Part shown: positions 18,966 through 26,673 of the stretch, piece after piece
Numbering within the stretch: position 1 is the stretch's first letter
Layout of the letters: each line of letters opens with the position of its first letter
NCBI RefSeq assembly: GCF_015206995.1
Contig: NZ_JADEXR010000029.1
Coordinates: 1-54,741 of the forward strand
Source: an aff. Roholtiella sp. LEGE 12411
GTDB lineage: Bacteria; Cyanobacteriota; Cyanobacteriia; Cyanobacteriales; Nostocaceae
Reading direction: 5' to 3'
Length of the DNA: 54,741 nucleotides
Notes under the pieces: generated by a model
What the model saw: the letters and a program-made list of their open reading frames with translations, nothing else
Database searches by the model: none
What the model was told of the DNA's origin: nothing
Program-made: the position numbers and the translations under genes

Positions 18966-20249
18966 TCAAGCACTCACAGCCGCACGCTGATACGTTTCCT
19001 CTGCTACTTTTGCCAAGCGCTGCATACCAGTGACAATCTCCTCATCGCTGCCGGTGAGACTGATGCGGAAGCATTGGTGCTTGTGCTGCCACTCTTCTTC
19101 TAAACCGGGGAAGAAAGAACTACCAGGTACAATAATTACACCCACCTTTTTTAGTCGCTGGTAAAATTCCCAGTCAGTGATAGGTAGATCCTCTAACCAT
19201 AACCAAGCAAAAATTGCCCCTTCTCCGCGATGGAGAAACCAAGGTAAATTTTTGGGCATTGCTTGTTCTAAACTAGTTTCTAAAACAGTAAATTTATTTT
19301 GGTAAAAGGGACGAATGACTGTTTGAGAAATTTCTACTAAAGCACCAGAATTGATTGCCAGAGCAGTGATTGCTTGTCCATAACGTGAAGAATGCAAACT
19401 CGCATTTGATTGGAAACACTCCAGCGGCTCAATCCACTTTTCATCACCGATGGCAATCCCAATTCTTTCTCCTGGTAATCCTGCTTTGGATAAACTCATG
19501 CAGTGCAGGATGTTATCACCAAACACTGGTGTCATTTCGGTAAAATTCAATGCTGGAAAGGGAGGCGCGTAAGCCGAGTCAATCAACACTGGTAGGTTGT
19601 ATGGCGAAGCTAGGGCAGCAATCTTTTTCACTTCATCAGCGGTGAGGACGTTACCAGTGGGATTACAGGGACGAGAGAAGAGGACGCAACCAGTGTTTTC
19701 TGTAATCGAAAGTTGGCTGAAATCGGGACGATATTTAAATCGGTGAGCAGCTGTATCAATATCTAGGGTTGGTTTGTAGGCGATTAAAGCTTCTGGAACT
19801 AAGCAAATACCGCCATAACCTGTGTAGTCAGGACTCAGGGGCAAAACGATTTTTTTTAACTCGCCGCTGCTGGTGTAGCCACCAAATACATTGACAGCGT
19901 AGAAGTAGAGAGTTTGACTACCGGGGGTAATCAGGATATTGCGATCGCTTAAATTTAACCCATATCGTTTGTTAAAATCGTTAGCGATCGCCTCAATTAA
20001 AGGTGCATAGCCTTGACTTGAACCGTAGCGACAAACGACCTCACCATATTCGGGGCTAGCCAGAAGTTGTGCAGTACAATCTCGCCATAACTGCTCTACC
20101 TCTGGCAAAATCAATGGATTGCCAGCACTCAAATTAATAAACTGCTGCCCCGTACCAGATCGTAAGATTTCGATAATGTCCTTCATAATTGCTCTTACGC
20201 CAGTTAGATTGGACATTTGAGCGCCAATTTGAGTTAGGGCAGGGTTCAT
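18966..20249 (-). CDS. avtA: Valine-pyruvate-type aminotransferase (class I/II PLP enzyme)
   Basis: A pyridoxal-phosphate aminotransferase resembling valine-pyruvate transaminase, which interconverts valine + pyruvate and 2-oxoisovalerate + alanine. I start it at the ATG 20249 (MNPALTQIGAQMSNLTGVRAI), giving 427 residues; a TTG four codons upstream is possible. Motifs: FINLSAGNPLILPEVEQLW (N-terminal), CRYGSSQGYAPLIEAIA, LFSRPCNPTGNVLT, and the PLP-binding lysine in SLSKAGLPGERIG. The C-terminal arginine that binds the substrate carboxylate is in CFRISLTG. It fits branched-chain amino acid metabolism, as does ilvH elsewhere in the window. Substrate assignment by motif recall only. Confidence 0.8.
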   Translation of the reverse strand: MNPALTQIGAQMSNLTGVRAIMKDIIEILRSGTGQQFINLSAGNPLILPEVEQLWRDCTAQLLASPEYGEVVCRYGSSQGYAPLIEAIANDFNKRYGLNLSDRNILITPGSQTLYFYAVNVFGGYTSSGELKKIVLPLSPDYTGYGGICLVPEALIAYKPTLDIDTAAHRFKYRPDFSQLSITENTGCVLFSRPCNPTGNVLTADEVKKIAALASPYNLPVLIDSAYAPPFPALNFTEMTPVFGDNILHCMSLSKAGLPGERIGIAIGDEKWIEPLECFQSNASLHSSRYGQAITALAINSGALVEISQTVIRPFYQNKFTVLETSLEQAMPKNLPWFLHRGEGAIFAWLWLEDLPITDWEFYQRLKKVGVIIVPGSSFFPGLEEEWQHKHQCFRISLTGSDEEIVTGMQRLAKVAEETYQRAAVSA

Positions 20250-20464
20250 AAGCTGTAACAATAATGTATTAATCGAGAGGTGGACAAACTATCTGGAGGT
20301 TGCTGCTGACACAGTGTCTACGTCGTTGCCAAAACAGCTATTACCGCCTTTAATTAATCTAACTAGAGAATGTCATTTTAACAAAGCAAGACTATCGTTG
20401 TAGCGGTTATTGTGCAGACTAAATACCATTAAATGTTGCAAAAGTCTATCATACACCTAATATC
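20250..20464. other. Divergent promoter region
   Basis: Non-coding sequence upstream of the aminotransferase gene. No gene or clear motif is visible. Confidence 0.4.
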
Positions 20465-20598
20465 TATAGTAATCCGGTTTGATTGCTGAATCACTCGTAA
20501 AGACCGGGAATGGGGAATAGGGAATGGGGAATGGGGAATAGGGAAGAAGTAATAAAGGTGTACTGAATTTTTTTCAAAAATCAAATAGGAATCTTATA
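20465..20598. mobile_element. 134-bp inverted-repeat element with heptamer core, copy 2
   Basis: It ends with TATAGTAATCCGGTTTGATT (20465-20484) and the reverse complement of TATAAGATTCCTATTTGATT (20579-20598). The core is five and a half heptamers GGGAAT[A/G] (20506-20545). It aligns end to end with the reverse complement of 6116-6251, so the two are copies of one dispersed element. Confidence 0.75.
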
Positions 20599-20631
20599 TC
20601 AGGGCATTAATATAAAGAGCAGAGTTGATAG

Positions 20632-21831
<1,200 letters not shown>

Positions 21832-21837
21832 TTGTTA

Positions 21838-22045
21838 GATTTTGAGTAGGGTGTTTATCTTTGGAGTAGCCATGACGTAGTAGATTTTCTTCTGAATCCC
21901 TTTGATTGTCATGGTTTACACTAAAGCTTGTGGTGTCTGTACGTACTATTATTGTCGGTAATTCGTAGGCTCTAACAAATAGTTTGCGATCGCTCACTTC
22001 TGCCAAGATCAACTTTGAATCACTCCATTTTAAGCTTTCCCTCAT
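21838..22045 (-). pseudogene. Transposase fragment (IS1634/IS4-type DDE)
   Basis: Minus-strand translation reads WSDSKLILAEVSDRKLFVRAYELP, then IIVRTDTTSFSVNHD and LLRHGYSKDKHP. The D-T-T-S-F-S block followed about 25 residues later by HGYSKD resembles the first catalytic Asp region of IS1634-like transposases. The frame continues only as antisense of frmA, so the element is truncated near 21840, right behind the frmA stop. The rest of the transposase is missing. Family name from memory of the motif. It marks a past insertion immediately upstream of the lasso-peptide genes. Confidence 0.6.
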
Positions 22046-22351
22046 CTGTTAATGGCTATCTAACAAGTTAATAACTGTTTAATAGCTGTCCATGCAAAAG
22101 GTTGTTTGAAAAGTATGATTGCGAACACCATCTTAAGCAATTGCAAGCAAATATGAATATCTGAATATCAAAGCGTAGTAATTTACAGCAAAATACTTAT
22201 ATTTCATTTTGTTTCCTTTACAGATACTTTATAAAATCAAGGATAATTTAAAACAATGAGTAAAGATACTACCTTGGTGTAGCAGTAATTTTTAGTAGGT
22301 GTTATAAATTAATCTAAGCATAAACAAAAGTGCATAGAAAATTTACTGAAG
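22046..22351. other. Upstream region of the lasso-peptide operon
   Basis: An AT-rich 306-bp leader that should carry the operon promoter. A TATAAAAT box-like stretch occurs near 22230, but I cannot assign a -35 with confidence. No gene is seen. Confidence 0.4.
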
Positions 22352-22654
22352 ATGCCTGTAAATATATCGACCGATTATTCCAGGATAGTAGCAGCTAAGG
22401 ATCAAATTTTCTCTGAACTACAAGGAGAAGCAGTTATTCTAGATATAAAATCCGGGGTTTACTACGGTTTAAATCAAGTAGGAGCCAGCATTTGGAATGT
22501 GATTCAAGCTCCAAAAACTGTAAATGAAATTCGGGATGCCTTGTTGGCAGAATATGAAGTTGATTCCCAAGCATGTGAAACTGACATTTTAATATTGCTT
22601 GAAGACTTAGCAAAAAATGGGCTGATCGAGATAACAAATGAAGCAGCTGCTTAA
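22352..22654 (+). CDS. Lasso peptide B1 protein (PqqD-like RiPP recognition element)
   Basis: A 100-residue PqqD-family protein. Such proteins form a winged-helix recognition element that binds the leader of the precursor peptide and presents it to the protease. Typical features are IFSELQGEAVILDIKSGVYYGLNQVGASIW (beta-strands plus start of helix 2), TVNEIRDALLAEYEVD and the final LEDLAKNGLIEI helix. It is the first gene of the cluster and overlaps the B2 gene by 17 bp, so the classical B protein is split into two tightly coupled genes here. The expected partner is the leader motif (Tyr..Pro.Leu...Gly) of the precursor at 25247. Confidence 0.93.
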   Translation: MPVNISTDYSRIVAAKDQIFSELQGEAVILDIKSGVYYGLNQVGASIWNVIQAPKTVNEIRDALLAEYEVDSQACETDILILLEDLAKNGLIEITNEAAA

Positions 22655-23075
22655 ATTGCTCCGCTTGACAAGCAAAGATGGCAACCTTTTGATAAATACC
22701 TTTATTTTGTTGGGATTAGTCAAACTAGGATTGTGGTTGCTGCCATTTCAGACCTTACGGCGAATCCTGCGTAACATTAGTCAGCCAAACCCAAAACTAA
22801 ACCAAACCTCCCTTAGCAGAATTATTTGGGCTGTTAATGTAAGTACTCGTTATATGCCCAGTGGCGCTAAGTGTCTTGCCCGTGCTTTGACTTGCCAGAT
22901 ACTGATGACTCAACGAGGTTACTCACCAGAACTCCGCATAGGAGTTGCCAAAAGTGAGGAAGGGAAATTAGAAGCCCATGCGTGGGTTGAAAGTCAAGGA
23001 AAAGTTGTAATTGGCTATCTTACAGATCTTCCACGCTTTACCCAACTGCCCTCTTTGCCAGGAAACAGACTATGA
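22638..23075 (+). CDS. Lasso peptide B2 leader protease (transglutaminase-like)
   Basis: A 145-residue cysteine protease that removes the leader from the lasso precursor. The N-terminal 50 residues include a hydrophobic stretch (LLINTFILLGLVKLGLWLLPF). The catalytic core shows Cys79 in GAKCLARAL, His114 in EAHAWVE and a likely Asp130 in GYLTDLPRF, the Cys-His-Asp arrangement of B2 proteins. It overlaps B1 upstream by 17 bp and the cyclase downstream by 4 bp (ATGA), so the three are translationally coupled. Length is normal for stand-alone B2 proteins. Confidence 0.94.
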   Translation: MKQLLKLLRLTSKDGNLLINTFILLGLVKLGLWLLPFQTLRRILRNISQPNPKLNQTSLSRIIWAVNVSTRYMPSGAKCLARALTCQILMTQRGYSPELRIGVAKSEEGKLEAHAWVESQGKVVIGYLTDLPRFTQLPSLPGNRL

Positions 23076-25039
23076 GTGGTATCATCGGCATCTACAACCT
23101 AGATGGGAAGTTTGTTAACCATCAGCATCTCAATGATATGGTCAATATTCTCGCCCATAGAGGGCCAGATGGGTCAGATGCATGGTGCGCTGGGTCTGTT
23201 GGCTTGGGCCACAGAATGTTATGGACTACTGCTGAATCTCTGTTAGATAAGTTACCTTTGGTTAATCAGACTGAGGATTTAGTTATTACAGCAGATCTTC
23301 GTATAGATAACCGGGATCAACTTATCTATGCGTTAAATTTTAATAATTATCCATCTGAAAAAATAACTGATAGCCAGCTAGTATTGGCTGCTTATGAAAA
23401 ATGGGGTGAGCAATGCCCAGAAAATTTACTAGGTGATTTTGCCTTTGCTATTTGGGATAGGCGAAAGCAAATAATATTTGGTGCCAGAGATCATTTTGGT
23501 ATTAAACCTTTCTACTACTACTCATCTGAAAAAACCTTTATTTTTGCCAGCGAAATCAAAGCTATTTTTTGTGTTCCAGATGTTCCTCGTCAGATCAATA
23601 AAGTGAGGATAGGTGACTATCTGGCATCAATGTTTCACGAGGCTGATATCACTTCTTACAAGAACATCTTCCGATTACCTCCTGCTCACAGGATGACAAT
23701 CAGTCCTGAAGGAATAAAACTACAATCATACTGGTCTATTGATCCTAATCGTGAATTGCGTTTAGGTTCGGATGAAGAGTACGCAGAAGCATTTCGCGAA
23801 ATTTTTAGCAAAGCAGTGCAGTGCCGCTTGCGTAGTGCCTTTCCTATTGGATCTCATTTGAGTGGTGGACTGGATTCCTCCTCCATTACCTGTATGGCAC
23901 GGAAACTGCTTGCTGAAAATGGAGGGCCGCGTCTGCATACCTTTTCGGCAGTCTTTGATGAATTGACCGAATGTGATGAACGCTCCTACATCAACGCAGT
24001 GATTGCACAGGGAGGGCTTGAGCCGCATTACGTCAAGGCAGATAAAACCAGTCCGTTGAAGAATATAGACCAAATGTTTTGGCATCAAGACGAAGCTTTT
24101 TACGCACCTAATTGGTCTATGAGTTGGGCGTTGTATGAAGCAATTAAAGAGCAAGGTGTTCGTGTAGTATTCGATGGTTTTGATGGCGATAACGTCGTAT
24201 CGGATGGTTATGGTTACTTAAGTGAATTAGCACGAGCCGGTCGCTGGCTAGCTTTGACTGGGGAAATTAGAGAGCTAACTAAAACTTTCGATGCGAATTT
24301 TGGGAAATGGTTATGGAGTTATGTGAAACAATATGGAATTAAGCCGATATTTTCCAAATTCCCACTCTTGAGCCTACTCCGTCGGAGCTGGCGATTAGTC
24401 ACTCAGTCCGCCACTCGCCAAGCTACCCAACCTCCTTGGAGTGCCATCATGAATGCTGAGTTTATACAACACATCGATCTTCAAAAGCGCTATGAGGCTT
24501 GGCAAAAAGTCCAAAGTAATTTTGGTCAAGACGAAAGAGAACGGCACTACCGCAATATAACTCAGGGTTTAGTGTCATTTGCTGCTGAGATGCAAGACAA
24601 GACTTGTGCTGCCTTTTCTATTGAGCAACGCTACCCTTTTTGGGACAAGCGCTTAGTAGAATTCTGTCTCTCCTTACCTGCTGAACAAAAGCTGCACATG
24701 GGCTGGAATCGGGTTGTGATGCGCCGTGCAATGGCAAATATCTTGCCAGTGGAAGTGCAATGGCGTCGAGGCAAAACAAATTTTTCTCCAAATCTTGTCC
24801 ATGGTTTATTGTCTTTTGAGCGAGAGCGTTTGGACAAGTTAATTCTCCATGATTTAGGAGTCGTTGCAGAATATGCAGATGTTACTGAACTCAAGCAGAT
24901 ATATCAAAGATTTGTCTCTTTACAGTCTCCAACAACAGCAAAGGATGTCCATACAATTTGGATAGCTATTTCTTTAGCTCTATGGTTGCAGTACGCTGCA
25001 CAGGACAGACCTGATGAGCTTGCCAGAAAAGGAGTTTAA
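23072..25039 (+). CDS. Lasso peptide macrolactam synthetase (asparagine-synthetase-like cyclase)
   Basis: An ATP-dependent enzyme that adenylates the side-chain carboxylate of the core peptide and lets the new N-terminus close the ring around the tail. 655 residues: an N-terminal Ntn-type domain (GIIGIYNLDG, LAHRGPDGSDAW, FGARDHFGIKPFYYY) and a C-terminal synthetase domain with the PP-loop SGGLDSSS near 264-271 and DGFDGDNVVSDGYGY near 368. Asparagine synthetase B needs Cys as the second residue for glutamine hydrolysis; here it is Ser (MSGIIG), consistent with a cyclase that uses the peptide amine instead of glutamine ammonia. Plain asparagine synthetase is unlikely given the B1/B2 neighbours. 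Confidence 0.93.
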   Translation: MSGIIGIYNLDGKFVNHQHLNDMVNILAHRGPDGSDAWCAGSVGLGHRMLWTTAESLLDKLPLVNQTEDLVITADLRIDNRDQLIYALNFNNYPSEKITDSQLVLAAYEKWGEQCPENLLGDFAFAIWDRRKQIIFGARDHFGIKPFYYYSSEKTFIFASEIKAIFCVPDVPRQINKVRIGDYLASMFHEADITSYKNIFRLPPAHRMTISPEGIKLQSYWSIDPNRELRLGSDEEYAEAFREIFSKAVQCRLRSAFPIGSHLSGGLDSSSITCMARKLLAENGGPRLHTFSAVFDELTECDERSYINAVIAQGGLEPHYVKADKTSPLKNIDQMFWHQDEAFYAPNWSMSWALYEAIKEQGVRVVFDGFDGDNVVSDGYGYLSELARAGRWLALTGEIRELTKTFDANFGKWLWSYVKQYGIKPIFSKFPLLSLLRRSWRLVTQSATRQATQPPWSAIMNAEFIQHIDLQKRYEAWQKVQSNFGQDERERHYRNITQGLVSFAAEMQDKTCAAFSIEQRYPFWDKRLVEFCLSLPAEQKLHMGWNRVVMRRAMANILPVEVQWRRGKTNFSPNLVHGLLSFERERLDKLILHDLGVVAEYADVTELKQIYQRFVSLQSPTTAKDVHTIWIAISLALWLQYAAQDRPDELARKGV

Positions 25040-25091
25040 GTCGATGTTTTTATTTCCTAGAAAACTTTCCATAATGTGTCAGTTCATTGTC

Positions 25092-25125
25092 CTGTTGGCT
25101 GTTGCTTATAAGTAACACCCAACAG
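25092..25125. promoter_or_regulatory. Long hairpin between cyclase and precursor genes
   Basis: CTGTTGG (25092-25098) pairs with CCAACAG (25119-25125), and inside it GTTGCTTA (25101-25108) pairs with TAAGTAAC (25109-25116) with one mismatch. A smaller TCACCC/GGGTGA stem follows near 25143-25162. There is no T-run. It may be an RNA-processing or attenuation point that lets precursor mRNA accumulate independently of the enzymes. Confidence 0.5.
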
Positions 25126-25246
25126 CACAGTGAGTTTGATTTTCACCCAACTGAATGGGGTGATTTCACACTTAGCTGCTCTTGGTTCTGAATAGAGCCA
25201 ACATTGAAAGTAAACAAAACATCAATGAGCAATGAAGGAGAAAATT

Positions 25247-25393
25247 ATGACTGCTAACAAAAAGCCTTATACTCAGCCCAAACTGACTGTTTATGGTGAA
25301 GTTGAAGTCTTGACACAAGGTCTAGGTTTGGGCTTGTTTACAGATAAGGAATTTCCCATATCAACTCCCAAAGACGATGTGACTTTCTCTTAA
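25247..25393 (+). CDS. Lasso peptide precursor (A gene)
   Basis: A 48-residue peptide with the start ATG 25247 placed 6 nt behind a perfect AAGGAG (25235-25240). The leader (residues 1-24, MTANKKPYTQPKLTVYG then EVEVLTQ) has the YxxPxLxxxG recognition motif and Thr23 at position -2 of the cleavage site, both hallmarks of lasso leaders. The core starts at Gly25. Counting from Gly1, residues 7, 8 and 9 are Phe, Thr and Asp, so only Asp9 (Asp33) can close a standard ring: GLGLGLFTD, a nine-residue macrolactam. The 15-residue tail starts KEFPISTPK and ends at Ser48. Hand-calculated monoisotopic mass of the cyclised core is about 2565.30 Da. The terminal Ser fits the kinase gene downstream. Confidence 0.9.
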   Translation: MTANKKPYTQPKLTVYGEVEVLTQGLGLGLFTDKEFPISTPKDDVTFS

Positions 25394-25520
25394 TGGGAGT
25401 TTTAAATGACAAATAGGTAGATTAGGATACCCAAGTTTTTAAAGCCTATATATTCCTAATTCTCTACCAATAAATCTGATACATAGGCTTCACAAGCTCA
25501 GATAGTCTAGATTATTCATT

Positions 25521-25553
25521 TACCTCTGTTTAGGTTACAACTAAGCAGAGGTA
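25521..25553. terminator. Hairpin between precursor and kinase genes
   Basis: TACCTCTGTTTAG (25521-25533), loop GTTACAA, CTAAGCAGAGGTA (25541-25553): a 13-bp stem with one G-T pair, followed by only three T residues. A partial terminator that would make the kinase less abundant than the precursor is plausible. Confidence 0.55.
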
Positions 25554-25628
25554 TTTACTCGAATCTAAATAAAGAATTAGTCTGTGTGGGCAAGTAACTT
25601 AAATAGCTGCTGATATGGAGTTTATGAG

Positions 25629-26558
25629 ATGTATAGTTACACTGCTTACAATTTAGGCATTTGCTCTGCTTTGCCTTTACCGGAGTTACAAGAAAGTTCT
25701 ATACAGATAGAAGCAGATGTAGTTATCCGTTTTGGAGAAGTAGATTGGTCTTTACCCACGCCACTCCCATCATGGAGTTACTTTCAAATTGATGGTGAAT
25801 ATACTTATTTATACTGGAAAGTGGTAGGTAAATTCCTAATACATTCTGGAAAGGAAATTATTATCGATCCGCTCCCAAATGTAGAAGAGAGCATTATTCG
25901 CCTGCCTTTGTTAGGAGCAGTTTTAGGAATGCTGCTTCACCAACGGCAGTTTTTAGTGCTACATGGTAGCGCTGTTGCCGTTGATGGTAATGCTGCCGTC
26001 TTTTTAGGGCGATCTGGGCAAGGGAAGTCTACTATGGCAGCAACCCTCTATGGACGGGGGCATAAACTGATGGCAGATGATGTAGCTGCTGTAAATGTTG
26101 ACAATGCGATCGCTCCCTTATTAGTTCCAGGGTTTCCACGAATCAAGCTTTGGCCGGACGCAGCCACAGCTGCACTGGGAGATGATCCAGAAACCTTGAG
26201 GAAGATTCACCCTGAAGTTGAAAAACGCGATCGCCCCACTGTCGATAACTTTTTACGAACACCCTTAATCCTTAAGCGGATTTATGTACTTTCTGTAGGT
26301 TCAACTCTTCAGATTAGACTTCTCAAACCCACAGAAGCCGTAACCCAAATAATAGCCAATTCTTATATTCCCATGTTAATTGGCAAAAAATTTATCCAAA
26401 GTTCTAAAGCATCTGTACACTTACATCAATGTACCAGTTTAGTTAACAATCTACCTATCTATAGTCTGGAACGACCCCGTTCTCTAGAATTGTTAGCTGA
26501 TGTAGCAGGTTTGGTAGAAGAAGATTTAGCAGGTGAGAGCCACCCAGCCAGGGTATAG
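25629..26558 (+). CDS. HPr-kinase-like lasso peptide kinase
   Basis: A 309-residue protein with the HPr Ser kinase/phosphatase fold. The N-terminal 100 residues are beta-rich (YTAYNLGICSALPLPEL, YTYLYWKVVGKFLIHS). The catalytic part shows HGSAVAVDG (112-120), the P-loop GRSGQGKST (127-135) and ADDVAAV (149-155). Known relatives in lasso clusters (the paeninodin kinase and ThcoK) phosphorylate the C-terminal Ser of the precursor. The precursor here ends in Ser, so the same reaction is the best guess. It starts 235 bp after the precursor gene, behind a hairpin. The cognate HPr/PTS system is not expected in this organism. The first HIP1 sites after about 4 kb appear in its second half. Confidence 0.88.
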   Translation: MYSYTAYNLGICSALPLPELQESSIQIEADVVIRFGEVDWSLPTPLPSWSYFQIDGEYTYLYWKVVGKFLIHSGKEIIIDPLPNVEESIIRLPLLGAVLGMLLHQRQFLVLHGSAVAVDGNAAVFLGRSGQGKSTMAATLYGRGHKLMADDVAAVNVDNAIAPLLVPGFPRIKLWPDAATAALGDDPETLRKIHPEVEKRDRPTVDNFLRTPLILKRIYVLSVGSTLQIRLLKPTEAVTQIIANSYIPMLIGKKFIQSSKASVHLHQCTSLVNNLPIYSLERPRSLELLADVAGLVEEDLAGESHPARV

Positions 26559-26591
26559 ATTATTTAAGCTTAATCTAAATTTAAGATTTTA

Positions 26592-26638
26592 TTAGAGTAA
26601 TCCAAGGAAAAAATGATCCAAAACTTGGATTACTCTAA
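26592..26638. repeat. Perfect 15-bp hairpin, solo inverted terminal repeat or terminator
   Basis: TTAGAGTAATCCAAG (26592-26606) and CTTGGATTACTCTAA (26624-26638) are perfectly complementary with a 17-base loop containing AAAAAATGATCCAAAA. It lies between convergent genes and could terminate both. The left arm plus loop recurs at 43444-43477 beside a transposase-like fragment, so it may instead be an insertion-sequence end. Confidence 0.7.
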
Positions 26639-26673
26639 CGAAAAAATTGAGGTAATTCTAGATAAATCCAAAA

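Noticed and set aside
23072-25039. Asparagine synthetase B as the identity of the cyclase
   Set aside because: Residue 2 is Ser instead of the required Cys, and the gene overlaps a B2 protease with a lasso precursor downstream.
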